Source: Roseospira marina (lineage in GTDB: Bacteria; Pseudomonadota; Alphaproteobacteria; Rhodospirillales; Rhodospirillaceae). Taken from it: a stretch of DNA of 64,000 nucleotides. Below the pieces are notes generated by a model. The model made no database searches and was not told the DNA's origin. It saw only the letters and a program-made list of their open reading frames with translations. Positions 9,601 through 17,852 of the stretch are shown piece after piece. Position numbers and translations under genes: made by a program. Each line of letters starts with the position of its first letter. Position 1 is the stretch's first letter. The stretch lies in contig NZ_JACIGJ010000007.1 of NCBI RefSeq assembly GCF_014197855.1, positions 186,001 through 250,000 on the forward strand, given 5' to 3'.

Positions 9601-9661
9601 CGCCGGTCTCCAGGCGGCACGCTTGGGGCGCGATCCCGGTTTCATCCGGTGCTTTGGTCAT
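6596..9661 (-). CDS. soxA: Sarcosine oxidase alpha subunit SoxA
   Basis: The 1021-residue alpha subunit has an N-terminal ferredoxin-like region (GDTLASALLANGV...SFKYHTPRG), a dinucleotide-binding fold with VVGAGPAGLMAAWAAL, and a C-terminal half homologous to the glycine-cleavage T protein (from about GMVDVSFLGKIDIQGPDAAEF), which binds tetrahydrofolate and captures the formaldehyde unit as 5,10-methylene-THF. The length is normal for the family. The start ATG at 9661 overlaps the soxD stop by 4 bp; a longer in-frame reading upstream runs inside soxD and was rejected. Sarcosine is converted to glycine, H2O2 and methylene-THF. Confidence 0.95.
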   Translation of the reverse strand: MTKAPDETGIAPQACRLETGGHIDRDRTLRFRFDGRTLTGHPGDTLASALLANGVRLVARSFKYHTPRGILAEGAEDPSGLVALGRGARHEPNTRATMTTLTDGLEARSQNAWPSLRWDAAALMRPLSAFMPVGFYYKTFQWPPQVWPLAEPVLRRMAGLGTSPRQPDPDTYEHRTAHCDVLVVGAGPAGLMAAWAALAAGARVILADERASLGGCLLKERTVLNDAPAADWVQTVLGELTSDSRVTVLPATTVTGQHDHGFWLAAERIYDRPDTDPAAAGPRQRLWHIRAKQTVLATGAIERPLVFAGNDRPGVMLAGSVRAYLNQYAVAPGHKAVVFASHDEGYRTALDLVAAGIPVAAVVDPRADVRGPLPDRVRALGVPVRDGYVIGDTRGTASGGLSAVSVHRYRTGGDMVSVGEWLDIDLLATSGGWNPTLHLHAHTGARPIWDAETLAFQPDPDRGPAWLAGACGGLKPLDAVLLSGREAGRGAAEAAGLRLPEGGSPCPTVAPDDPAQATAGTRRAALWAVPKPAVANGKRFVDLQSDVTVEDVALAHREGLESVEHLKRYTALGMGTDQGKTSNVTGLTLLAAARHQPIPEVGTTTFRAPYTPITLGALAGTATGEQFAPVRRSPLHDVQAEAGAVFQATGLWLRPRFFPRDGETLAEAVQREVRTTRERVGMVDVSFLGKIDIQGPDAAEFLNRVYVNGWTGLPVGKVRYGLMLREDGMVLDDGTTARLAEDHFAMTTTTANAGRVMEHLEHALQVYWPELDVRLVSTTDAWAAIALAGPRSRQLLTFVTDLDVSNDALPFMGVATGDVCGIPARVFRISFSGELAYEINVPAGYGETLWRRLSQAGSALGLTPYGSEALGVMRIEKGHVAGPELDGRTTPHDLGLGRMVSTKKSFIGHRLLERPALTDPDRPRLVGLVPEDGRTRLLAGSQIIAVEHAGAPPPIPRLGHISSACSGPSVGHPVALGFLTGGLEQWADQTVLVTYPLKGTQVRARVVPPQFYDPEGSRQNA

Positions 9662-9933
9662 CGCGGATCCTCCACGCCTGGCAGGGGCTCGCTGGCGGCA
9701 ACGGCGTGGGTGACCGTGTCGCGCTCCACCACGAACCACTGGCGGCAGCCGGCGCCGTGGCGCCACAGTTCGCGCGCCTCCCCCTTGGGGTTGTCGCGCT
9801 CGTAGACGTAGCGGGTCCAGACGTCCAAGGGTGCGGTGTCGGCGGGACGGGGATGGGTGGAGGGGTCGGGGCCGCCATAGGTGAACTCAACGCGCGGGCG
9901 GGGGCCACACCAGGGGCAGGGGATCAGCATCAT
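9658..9933 (-). CDS. soxD: Sarcosine oxidase delta subunit SoxD
   Basis: This 91-residue protein begins MMLIPCPWCGPRPRVEF, the zinc-ligand N terminus of SoxD, and later contains WRHGAGCRQWFVVERDT, which supplies the remaining His/Cys ligands. It lies between soxB (31-bp gap) and soxA (4-bp ATGA overlap), the usual sox gene order. Its role is structural, in the alpha-beta-gamma-delta complex. Confidence 0.93.
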   Translation of the reverse strand: MMLIPCPWCGPRPRVEFTYGGPDPSTHPRPADTAPLDVWTRYVYERDNPKGEARELWRHGAGCRQWFVVERDTVTHAVAASEPLPGVEDPR

Positions 9934-9964
9934 GGCAACAGGCGTCCTCGCGGGCCGGGTCGGA

Positions 9965-11224
9965 TCAGTGAAGCGCGGGGGTCGGGCCGGCCCCCTTCTC
10001 GTCCAGGGTCGCGCCCCGGGCGAAGCGGTCGAGCGCGAACGGCCGCACCAGCGGGTGGGGCGCGTCGTGGGCGATGGTGTGGGCGAAACACCAGCCGGCG
10101 GCCGGGGTGGCCTTGAAGCCGCCGTAGTTCCAGCCGCCGTTCAGGTACAGGCCCGGCACCGGGGTTCGGTCGATGATCGGGCTGCCGTCCATCGACATGT
10201 CGACCACCCCGCCCCAGGTGCGCATCAGGCGCAGGCGGGAGAACGCCGGGAACAGCGCCACGGCGCTGGCGCAGATGTGCTCGATCCGCGGGGTTTCGCC
10301 GCGCTGGGCGAAGCTGGGGTAGCCGTCCAGGTCGCCGCCGAACACCAGCTCGCCCTTGTCGGTCTGGCTGATGTAGCAGTGCGCCGCGCCCGAGGTCACC
10401 ACGGTGTCCAGGCAGGGCTTGACCGGCTCGGTCACCATGGCCTGCAACAGGTGGCTTTCGAGCGGCAGCGGCAGGTCCACCATCGCCGCCAGTTGGCTGG
10501 TGTGCCCGGCGACGCACAGGCCGATCTTCTCCGCGCCGATCAGGCCGCGCGTGGTCTCCACCCCGAGCACCGCGCCGGAGCGGTCGCGGCGGATGGCGGT
10601 GACCTCGCAGTTCTGGATGATGTCCACGCCCAGGGCGTCGGCGGCGCGGGCGTAGCCCCAGGCGACCGCGTCGTGGCGGGCGGTGCCGGCGCGCGGCTGG
10701 ATCAGGCCGCCGACGATGGGGAAGCGCGCGTCCGGCGACGTATCGAGCAGCGGGGCGGCCTGCTGCACCGCCGCGACGTCCAGAAGCTCCGCGTCGATAC
10801 CGTTCAGCCGCATGGCGTTGCCCCGGCGGGCGAACGCTTCCATCTGCGCATCGGTGTGGGCGAGGTTCAGCACGCCGCGCTGGCTGAGCATCACGTTGAA
10901 GTTGAGGTCCCGGGACAGCCGGGTCCACAGCTTCATGCCGTGCTCATAGAAGGCGGCGTTTTCGTCCAGCAGGTAGTTCGAGCGCACGATGGTGGTGTTG
11001 CGCCCGACGTTGCCGCCGCCCAGTCCGCCCTTTTCCAGGACGGCGATGTTCGTCAGGCCGTGATTGCGGGCGAGATAGTAGGCGGTGGCGAGGCCGTGGC
11101 CGCCGCCGCCGATGATGACGATGTCATAGCCGGAACGGGGCGTCGCGTCGCGCCAGACGCGGGGCCAGCCATTGTGGCCGGCGAAGCCCTGACGGATGAG
11201 GGACAGCGCGGAATATCGGGTCAT
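9965..11224 (-). CDS. soxB: Sarcosine oxidase beta subunit SoxB
   Basis: The 419-residue flavoprotein subunit has the FAD Rossmann motif DIVIIGGGGHGLATAYYLA near residue 34 and the region TARHDAVAWGYARAA, where the family carries the covalently bound FMN on a histidine. GGWNYGGFKATPAAGW near the C terminus is also typical. It is the first gene of the minus-strand operon, so the promoter should lie in 11225-11586. The neighbouring folate or serine-cycle genes (glyA, purU) that often accompany sox operons are not in the window. Confidence 0.94.
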   Translation of the reverse strand: MTRYSALSLIRQGFAGHNGWPRVWRDATPRSGYDIVIIGGGGHGLATAYYLARNHGLTNIAVLEKGGLGGGNVGRNTTIVRSNYLLDENAAFYEHGMKLWTRLSRDLNFNVMLSQRGVLNLAHTDAQMEAFARRGNAMRLNGIDAELLDVAAVQQAAPLLDTSPDARFPIVGGLIQPRAGTARHDAVAWGYARAADALGVDIIQNCEVTAIRRDRSGAVLGVETTRGLIGAEKIGLCVAGHTSQLAAMVDLPLPLESHLLQAMVTEPVKPCLDTVVTSGAAHCYISQTDKGELVFGGDLDGYPSFAQRGETPRIEHICASAVALFPAFSRLRLMRTWGGVVDMSMDGSPIIDRTPVPGLYLNGGWNYGGFKATPAAGWCFAHTIAHDAPHPLVRPFALDRFARGATLDEKGAGPTPALH

Positions 11225-11586
11225 CGGGCAGGTCCGGGTTTTTGGAACGCGGATGTGCCGTGCTACGCCGGGTTCGGCACCGCACCATCATGACGCGATG
11301 GCGCTGGAAAGTCACACAACATTCATGGGTGCTCCCACGGGGGTTTTGCGCCGGACGACGAAGAAGGATTTCCTGTAAAGAAAAACTATTGAACCGTAGC
11401 AAATTGCGCGCCGAAATCAAGCCGGCCCGCGCGCCGACCTCCGCGTCGGGTCGGTCGGTCGCCTCCGTTAAACGCGTCTCCGTTCCTCGCGACCGTATCG
11501 GGACGGGCGATTGACCCTGGTGCCAAACCGGGTAAAGTGCGCCCACTTTACCTGGTTCACCCAAAACGAGGGGCGCGGGACACACC
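11225..11586. other. Divergent intergenic region, soxB (minus) / ppa (plus)
   Basis: These 362 bases have no credible gene. They must hold the promoters of soxB and ppa. An AT-richer stretch lies at about 11370-11405. Just before ppa the near-palindromic GGTAAAGTGCGCCCACTTTACC (about 11530-11551) has arms GGTAAAGTG and CACTTTACC around a short GCGCC-type centre, and looks like an operator or attenuator. Confidence 0.5.
11530..11551. promoter_or_regulatory. Inverted repeat upstream of ppa
   Basis: Arms GGTAAAGTG and CACTTTACC are complementary around GCGC/C bases, about 35 bp before the ppa start codon. The position suits an operator or a leader hairpin. No regulator is assigned. Confidence 0.45.
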
Positions 11587-12120
11587 ATGGATCTGAGCAA
11601 GATTCCCGTCGGCAAGAATCCGCCGACAGACATCAACGTCATCATCGAAATTCCGATGCGCGCGGACCCGGTGAAGTACGAGGTCGATAAGGAATCGGGG
11701 GCCATGTACGTGGACCGGTTCCTTCACACGGCCATGCACTACCCGTTGAACTACGGCTTCATCCCGCACACGCTGGCGGCGGACGGCGACCCGGCGGACG
11801 TGATGGTCCTGGGCCGTATTCCGGTCGCGGTCGGGTCGGTGCTGCGCTGTCGTCCCATCGGCGTGATGAAGATGGAAGACGAAAGCGGCATGGATGAGAA
11901 GATCCTGGGCGTGCCGCACTCCAAGCTGCATCCCTATCACGACAACGTGAACCACTATAAGGATGTGCGCCCGACCGAGCTGCACCGCATCGAGCACTTC
12001 TTCACCCACTACAAGGATCTGGAAGAAGGCAAGTGGACCAAGATCCTGGGCTGGGGCGATCCGGATGAGGCGGCCGAGATCATCATGAAATCGATCGAGG
12101 CCGAAAAGACCGCCAAATAA
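11587..12120 (+). CDS. ppa: Inorganic pyrophosphatase (family I)
   Basis: This 177-residue cytoplasmic Mg-dependent enzyme hydrolyses pyrophosphate and drives biosynthetic reactions. The text VIIEIPMRADPVKYEVDKESG, YPLNYGFIPHTLA and the metal-binding DGDPADVMVLG match family I pyrophosphatases at their normal bacterial size. The start at 11587 follows GGGGCGCGGGA. It is a monocistronic gene followed by a stable hairpin. Confidence 0.95.
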   Translation: MDLSKIPVGKNPPTDINVIIEIPMRADPVKYEVDKESGAMYVDRFLHTAMHYPLNYGFIPHTLAADGDPADVMVLGRIPVAVGSVLRCRPIGVMKMEDESGMDEKILGVPHSKLHPYHDNVNHYKDVRPTELHRIEHFFTHYKDLEEGKWTKILGWGDPDEAAEIIMKSIEAEKTAK

Positions 12121-12158
12121 CACGGCGGGATTCGGCGCTCCGACGTCGACGATACAGC

Positions 12159-12188
12159 GGGCGGGCGAGGGGACACCTTCGTCCGCCC
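12159..12188. terminator. Hairpin between convergent ppa and fruA
   Basis: GGGCGGGCGA (12159-12168) pairs with TCGTCCGCCC (12179-12188) with one G-U pair, around a 10-nt loop. It sits midway between two convergent genes and could act in both directions. No T-run is present. Confidence 0.5.
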
Positions 12189-12216
12189 GTGGTGTGTTCG
12201 GGGGAGGCCGTCGGTC

Positions 12217-13995
12217 TCACGCCGTTTCGGGCACCGGTTTCTTGAGCCCCACCAGCAGGGCCGTGGTGACCAGAGTCCCGATCACGATCGACAGCGCGTA
12301 AAAGGCCAGATGGCCGACCGCGTTGGGAATCGCGAGCACGAAGATGCCGCCGTGCGGCGTCAACAGCGTGCAGCCCAGCGCCATGGACAGCGCGCCGGCC
12401 ACCGCCGAGCCGACGATGAAGGACGGAATCACGCGTGCCGGATCCCGGGCGGCGAAGGGGATGGCGCCCTCGGTGATGAACGCGAGGCCCAGCACGGCGG
12501 CGGCCTTGCCGGCGTCCCGCTCGTCGCGGGTGAACCGGTTGCGGGCCACGATGGTCGCCAGCGCCACGCCCAGGGGCGGGGTCATGCCGGCGGCCATGAC
12601 GGCGGCCATGGGCGCGTAGGTCTCGCTGGTCAGCAAGCCGACGGCGAAGGTATAGGCCGCCTTGTTGACCGGCCCGCCCATGTCCACGGCCATCATGCCG
12701 CCCAGGATCAGGCCCAGGACGACGGCATTGGTGGTGCCGAGGTTGGACAGGAACGCGCGCAGCGTTTCCAGGATGTAGGCCACGGGCGCGCCGATCACGT
12801 AGACCATCAGCAGACCCACCACCAGCGTGGACAGCAGCGGGATGATGAGGACCGGCTTCAGGCCCTCCAGATTGCGCGGCAGCTTGATTTGGTCCCTCAT
12901 CCAGCGCGCGAGGTAGCCGGCGAGGAACCCGGCGACGATGCCGCCCAGGAACCCGGCGTTCAGATTGACCGCCAGCATGCCGCCGATCAGACCCGGCGCC
13001 AGCCCCGGCCGGTCGGCGATGGAATAGGCGATGAAGCCGGCCAGCACCGGCACCATGATCTGGAACGCGGCACCGCCGCCGATGCTCATCAGCGCGGCGG
13101 CCAGCGTGCCCTCCTCCTCGAAGGCGTTGATGCCGAACACGAACGACAGCGCGATCAGCAGACCGCCGGCCACGACGATCGGCAGCATGTAGGACACGCC
13201 GGTCAGCAGGTGCTTGTAGGGACCGCTACGGCTGCGTCGTTGCGCGGCCTTGGCCGCCTGCACGGACTCCTGATAGCCGCCCGCGCCACCCGAAGCACCG
13301 GCGCTGCCGGTTCCGCCCAGCACGGCGCCCTCGGCGATGGCGGTGTGCAGCACGTCGGCGGGGTGTTTCACCGCCGCGCCGACGGAGGTCTTGTAGACCT
13401 TGCGGCCGATGAATCGGCTGTCGTCCACATGGGTGTCGGCGGCGATGATGACGAGATCGGCCGCCGCGATCTCCGCCGGGTCGAGCGGGGTCTTGGCCCC
13501 GACCGAGCCTTGCGTTTCCACGTGCAGGCTGTGCCCGGCGGCGGTGGCGGCCTTCTTCAGGGCGTCGGCGGCCATGAAGGTGTGGGCGATGCCGGTGGGG
13601 CAGGCGGTGATGGCGACGATCTTGAGGCCGGTGGCCGCCTCTTCGCCGGTCGGTAACGGCGGTGCGGGGGCCGGCTCCGCCGTTGGCGCCCACAGCGGGC
13701 CGAGGGCGTCGGCCAGGATGGCCTCGGTGCGGCGGATCGCCTCGCTGCTGGAGCAGCCGTAGATCGGCTTGCCGACAAAGCGCGACTCATCCACCCGCAC
13801 GTCGGCGGCGATGAGGACAAGGTCGGCGGCGGCGATCTCGGCCTCGGTCAGCGTGTGCTCGACGCCCTGGGCGCTCTGACGTTCAACCCGGATGGCGTGG
13901 CCCTTGCGCCGGGCGGTGGCCTCCAGGGCCTCCGCCGCGAGGTGGGTGTGCGCGATCCCCGTGGGGCAAGCCGTGATGGCGACGATCGTGGCCAA
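12217..13995 (-). CDS. fruA: PTS fructose transporter subunit EIIBC (FruA) with duplicated EIIB
   Basis: This inner-membrane permease imports fructose and releases fructose-1-phosphate. It has two EIIB modules in series, each with the ACPTGIAHT phospho-cysteine motif (near residues 8 and 130), a low-complexity linker, and a C-terminal EIIC domain of about eight membrane helices (from LLTGVSYMLPIVVAGGLLIAL). The start is uncertain. An in-frame ATG at 14037 overlaps the fruK stop, but a GGAGG site (complement of 14003-14007) is correctly placed for a TTG start at 13995, which also fits the family's short N terminus (592 residues). It is the last gene of fruB-fruK-fruA. Confidence 0.93.
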   Translation of the reverse strand: MATIVAITACPTGIAHTHLAAEALEATARRKGHAIRVERQSAQGVEHTLTEAEIAAADLVLIAADVRVDESRFVGKPIYGCSSSEAIRRTEAILADALGPLWAPTAEPAPAPPLPTGEEAATGLKIVAITACPTGIAHTFMAADALKKAATAAGHSLHVETQGSVGAKTPLDPAEIAAADLVIIAADTHVDDSRFIGRKVYKTSVGAAVKHPADVLHTAIAEGAVLGGTGSAGASGGAGGYQESVQAAKAAQRRSRSGPYKHLLTGVSYMLPIVVAGGLLIALSFVFGINAFEEEGTLAAALMSIGGGAAFQIMVPVLAGFIAYSIADRPGLAPGLIGGMLAVNLNAGFLGGIVAGFLAGYLARWMRDQIKLPRNLEGLKPVLIIPLLSTLVVGLLMVYVIGAPVAYILETLRAFLSNLGTTNAVVLGLILGGMMAVDMGGPVNKAAYTFAVGLLTSETYAPMAAVMAAGMTPPLGVALATIVARNRFTRDERDAGKAAAVLGLAFITEGAIPFAARDPARVIPSFIVGSAVAGALSMALGCTLLTPHGGIFVLAIPNAVGHLAFYALSIVIGTLVTTALLVGLKKPVPETA

Positions 13996-14026
13996 GACAT
14001 GTCCTCCGGTTGCGTGGTTTTTTGGA

Positions 14027-14983
14027 TCAGCCGACATCCAGCGGCGTCACGGTCACCTGACGCGCCAGGGCCTCGATGCGGTCCGGGTCGGGCAGGCGGG
14101 GGCCGATCTCGCCCAGCGCCCCCAGGGCGAAGCCCGTGGCCTGCCGGGCGGTCTCGTTGAGGGGGAGCCCCCGGATGGCGGCGTGGACCAGTCCGGCCAC
14201 CATGGCGTCCCCGGCGCCGACCGTGCTGGCGACCGGCACGTCGGGCGGCACGGCGAGCCAGGCGCTGTGACGGTCGCGCAGAATGGCGCCCTCCGGCCCG
14301 CGCGAGACCACCACCAACCCGATTCCGTCCGCCACCAGCCGGCCCGCCGCCGCCGCGACCGCGTCCTGGTCGGACATCGGGCTGCCGACCAGCGCCTCCA
14401 ACTCGTCCTGGTTCGGCTTGATGATGTCCGGTCGCGCCGCCAGGGCGTCGGCCAGCGGGGCGCCGCTGGTGTCCAGCACCACTCGCGCGCCCTGCTTCTG
14501 GCCCCAGGTGGTCAGCTCGGCATAGATCGAGGAGGGCAGGCCGGCCGGCAGGCTGCCGGACAGGACCAGCCAGTCGAGCCCGCCCGAGGCCGCGCGCTCC
14601 ATCGACCGCAGCACGGCGTCGACGTCGGCGGTGGACACGCCCGGGCCGGGGAAGTTCAGGTCCGTGATGCTGCCGCCGTCGGGGTCGATGATCTTCAGGT
14701 TGGTGCGGGTGGCGCCGTGCACATGCACCGTGATGTCCGTCACGCCGGTGGCGGCGAAGTGGCGGGTGAACAGCGCGGAGGTGTCCCGGCCGAGCAGTCC
14801 GGCCAGCGCCACGGCATGGCCGACATGGGCCAGGAAGCAGGCGACGTTGACGCCCTTGCCGCCGGCGTCCGTCTGGGTGGCGACGACCCGGTTCACGGAA
14901 TCGAGCGCGAAGCCCGGGACCGTGATCGTCTGATCGATGGCGGAATTGAGCGACAGGGTAATGATACGGGGGGCAGTAGCCAT
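14027..14983 (-). CDS. fruK: 1-phosphofructokinase FruK
   Basis: The 318-residue PfkB-family kinase converts fructose-1-phosphate, delivered by FruA, to fructose-1,6-bisphosphate with ATP. Visible signatures are the N-terminal ITLSLNSAIDQT, DAGGKGVNVACFLAHVG, KPNQDELEALVG and the catalytic STVGAGDAMVAG. The ATG at 14983 was chosen because the family begins directly with this N terminus; it lies 11 bp after the fruB stop. The longer open frame upstream runs antisense-like through fruB and is not coding. Confidence 0.94.
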   Translation of the reverse strand: MATAPRIITLSLNSAIDQTITVPGFALDSVNRVVATQTDAGGKGVNVACFLAHVGHAVALAGLLGRDTSALFTRHFAATGVTDITVHVHGATRTNLKIIDPDGGSITDLNFPGPGVSTADVDAVLRSMERAASGGLDWLVLSGSLPAGLPSSIYAELTTWGQKQGARVVLDTSGAPLADALAARPDIIKPNQDELEALVGSPMSDQDAVAAAAGRLVADGIGLVVVSRGPEGAILRDRHSAWLAVPPDVPVASTVGAGDAMVAGLVHAAIRGLPLNETARQATGFALGALGEIGPRLPDPDRIEALARQVTVTPLDVG

Positions 14984-14994
14984 GCTTGGGCTCC

Positions 14995-17472
14995 TCAGGA
15001 CACCAGCGCGCGGACAGCGGCGGCGTCGGTACAGGCCAGCGCGCGCGTCGCGAGGGCGCGGTTGGCGGCCAGGGATTGGTCTCGGATCTGGGCTTTCACG
15101 GCGGCGATGCTGGGAATGGAGACGCTGAGTTCCCGCACACCCAGCCCGGTCAGGATGGTGACGCCCCGGGGGTCCCCGGCGATGCCGCCGCAGGCGCCCA
15201 CCCAGATCCCGGCGGCGTCGGCGGCCTTCACGGTCTGGTCGATCAGGCGCAGCACCGCCGGATGCAGACCGTCGGCCTGCCGGGCGAGCACCGGATTCAT
15301 CCGGTCCATCGCCAGGGTGTACTGGGTCAGATCGTTGGTCCCGATGGAGAAAAAGTCCACCGCGCGGGCGAACTCGGGGGCCATCACGACGGCGGAGGGA
15401 ACCTCGATCATCATGCCGATCTCGACCGGGCCGGCGCCGATCTCCAGACGCACCGCCTCGGCGATGGCGCGGGCGCGGTGCAACTCCTCCAGCAGGGCGA
15501 TCATCGGGAACATGATGCGGACCGGTCCCCGGGCCGAGGCCCGGAACATGGCGCGGAGCTGGGTGCGGAACAGGTCTTCGTGGGCGAAGCAGAACCGGAT
15601 CCCGCGTTCGCCGAGGAAGGGATTCTGTTCCGCCGGCATGGACAGATAGGGGATCGCCTTGTCCCCGCCCACGTCGAGGGTGCGCAGGATCATCGGCAGG
15701 CCGTTCATGGCCTGCACCATCGCGGTGTAGGCCTCGGCCTGTTCGTCCTCGGTCGGCGCGGCGTCGCGGTTCACGAACAGGAATTCGGTGCGCAGCAGGC
15801 CGACGCCCTCGCCGCCGGCGTCGACGGCGTGAACCGCTTCGGCCCCATCGCTGATGTTGGCTACGACTTCGATCCGGTGGCCGTCCGTCGTCAGGGCGGG
15901 TTTGAAGCAGTCCTGGCGCTCCGCCGCGCGCCGGGTATCCACGGCCTGGCAGAGGGTCTGGGCCCGGGCGCGGTCGGTGTCGGTCGGCTGGACCACCAGC
16001 AGGCCGCTGCCCCCGTCCAGCAGGACCGGCGTGCCCGGGGCCAGATCGAGAACCGAGTTGCCGGCCCCGACCACCGCGGGGATATCCAGCGAACGCGCGA
16101 TGATCGAGGTGTGCGAGGTCGGTCCGCCTCCGGCCGTGCACAGGCCCAGCACGAGCGTGGGATCCAAGCGCGCCGTGTCGGACGGGGTCAGATCCTCCGC
16201 GACCAGGATGCAGGGTTCGGTCGGCAGGCTGGACTCGTCCTCGACGGTGTCGGCCAGCAGCCTGAGCACCCGTCGGCCGGCGTCGCGCAGGTCCACGGCC
16301 CGCCCGGCTAGCACGGCGTCCTTCAGGCCGGCGAGGAAGCCCACGCGCTCTTCGTACGCCTCTTCCCAGGCGGCCGGGGCGCTGCGCCCCTTGCGGATCA
16401 GAACGCGGGCGGCGTCGAGCATCTCCGGGTCGTTGAGGAACTCCTCGTGGGCGCGGAAAATGCCCGCGCGGGCGGCTCCCGAGGTCTTCCAGACATCCAT
16501 GTACAGGGTGTTGAGCTGGCGCCCGGCCGTGTGCAGCGCCTGGTCCAGGGCCGCCAGCTCGCGCTGTGGGTCCTTGGCGGTGGGGGCGTAAACGATCCGG
16601 TCGCGGGCGAATGGAAACAGCGCTCCCACGGCGCAGCCGGGTGAGGCGGCGACGCCCGCGATGGTGCGCCCCTCGTAGTCGGCGGACGGCCCCGTCGAGG
16701 TCGGCGGCCCGTCGCGAGGGCCCGGTTCGCCGCGGCCGTCCTCGCCAAGGCCGTCGGCGATGGCGTTGCGCAGGGTGATCAAGGCTATGTCGGCGTCCGG
16801 TCCCTCGGCGGTGACGCGGACACGGGCGCCCGGACCGGCGCCCAGGCGCAGCAGGCTGACGAGGCTCTTGGCGTCGGCGATCCGGTTGCCGTGTGCGACC
16901 CGGATGGCGGCGGGAAACCCTTTGGCGAGGTCCACCAGGGCGGTGGCTGGGCGCGCGTGCAGGCCGTGGACGCCGGGGACGGTGATCTCGAATCCGTCGG
17001 CGAACTCTGTCAGCGTAGCGGACCGGGGCGGCGCCGTCGGGGCCGGCGCGCCGGTCAGGCGGGCGACGATCTCGGCGGCGTTCGGGGTGGTGGCCAGCCG
17101 GCGGGCGTCCGCCTCCTCGCCCAGGACGTCGGTCAGATTGGTCAGGATGCCCAGATGCTCGTCGTTGCGCGCGGCAATGCCGACGACGAGATGGACGCGG
17201 TCGCCGGGGCCCCACTCCACCCCGTCCGGAAGCTGGAGCACGGCAATGGCGGTGTCGTGGATCAGGCCGCGATCCTTCGGCAGGCCATGCGGGATGGCGA
17301 TTCCGTTGCCCAGATAGGTGTTCGCGACCTTCTCCCGGCCGAGCATGCTGTCGGCGTAGCGCGGATCGACTTTGCCGGCCTTGGCCAGCAGCGCGACGAC
17401 GGCGCGGATCGCCTCTGCCTTGCTGGCGGCGGTGGCACCGGTCTTCACCAGTGCCGGGGTCAACAGAGCCAT
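14995..17472 (-). CDS. fruB: Fructose PTS multiphosphoryl transfer protein EIIA-HPr-EI (FruB)
   Basis: This 825-residue fusion carries the whole soluble phosphorelay from PEP to FruA. The order is EIIA (His62 in IAIPHG), HPr (His172 in GLHARP) and enzyme I (phospho-His454 in GGPTSHTSIIAR). The PEP-binding end of EI keeps its cysteine at 761, but the following text is GACGGIAGDP where enzyme I of E. coli has CGE; a glycine replaces the glutamate. The other EI motifs (LLRTEFLF, GERGIRF, SIGTNDLTQY) are intact, so activity is expected. As first gene of the operon, its promoter should lie in 17473-17852. Confidence 0.95.
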   Translation of the reverse strand: MALLTPALVKTGATAASKAEAIRAVVALLAKAGKVDPRYADSMLGREKVANTYLGNGIAIPHGLPKDRGLIHDTAIAVLQLPDGVEWGPGDRVHLVVGIAARNDEHLGILTNLTDVLGEEADARRLATTPNAAEIVARLTGAPAPTAPPRSATLTEFADGFEITVPGVHGLHARPATALVDLAKGFPAAIRVAHGNRIADAKSLVSLLRLGAGPGARVRVTAEGPDADIALITLRNAIADGLGEDGRGEPGPRDGPPTSTGPSADYEGRTIAGVAASPGCAVGALFPFARDRIVYAPTAKDPQRELAALDQALHTAGRQLNTLYMDVWKTSGAARAGIFRAHEEFLNDPEMLDAARVLIRKGRSAPAAWEEAYEERVGFLAGLKDAVLAGRAVDLRDAGRRVLRLLADTVEDESSLPTEPCILVAEDLTPSDTARLDPTLVLGLCTAGGGPTSHTSIIARSLDIPAVVGAGNSVLDLAPGTPVLLDGGSGLLVVQPTDTDRARAQTLCQAVDTRRAAERQDCFKPALTTDGHRIEVVANISDGAEAVHAVDAGGEGVGLLRTEFLFVNRDAAPTEDEQAEAYTAMVQAMNGLPMILRTLDVGGDKAIPYLSMPAEQNPFLGERGIRFCFAHEDLFRTQLRAMFRASARGPVRIMFPMIALLEELHRARAIAEAVRLEIGAGPVEIGMMIEVPSAVVMAPEFARAVDFFSIGTNDLTQYTLAMDRMNPVLARQADGLHPAVLRLIDQTVKAADAAGIWVGACGGIAGDPRGVTILTGLGVRELSVSIPSIAAVKAQIRDQSLAANRALATRALACTDAAAVRALVS

Positions 17473-17852
17473 CGGTGTCCTCCCGGTCCTAAACCTATCA
17501 GGGTCCTGCCTGGGTCCTGTCCGACGGGCGTTGGTCGTGTTGCGCTCGCGGCCGGTGCCCCAAGACCCCAGCCGATGCGGCGCCCGCGCCGGTGCGCCGG
17601 GGGCGCCGCGGGTCCTTACGACCTCGTCACGACTGGGGTATCATGAGACAGCGCGCGACGCACGTCCTGAGGATTCAGACTCACCAAAAACTAGATATGC
17701 AAGTGGCGCTAGCGGTCTGTTATTAAAAGATAAGCAGGGCCTATCTCAAATGGTCGCGATTCACAGATTATTAGTTTTTTGAGGTGTAGAGAACGATAGG
17801 AGCGGGGGCGGTCGGCAAACGGTTTTCGATGAGGGCGAGGAGAACACGCGCT
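17473..17852. other. Divergent intergenic region, fruB (minus) / FkbM gene (plus)
   Basis: These 380 bases hold no credible gene. The fruB-proximal half is GC-rich like the chromosome, and the half from about 17640 onward is clearly AT-richer (for example TTATTAAAAGATAAGC at 17720-17735), matching the downstream low-GC gene. No Cra/FruR-type palindrome could be recognised. The composition break marks one edge of a probable insertion. Confidence 0.5.

Noticed and set aside
6782-9805. Very long antisense open frame across soxA (1007 codons)
   Set aside because: It is the complement of a normal high-GC gene, its translation is Gly/Gln/Arg/His-rich without any domain, and soxA on the other strand has clear motifs.
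15000-17215. Long upstream extension of the fruK frame inside fruB
   Set aside because: The extension is Arg/Gly-rich and runs through fruB, which has intact EIIA, HPr and EI motifs in another frame.
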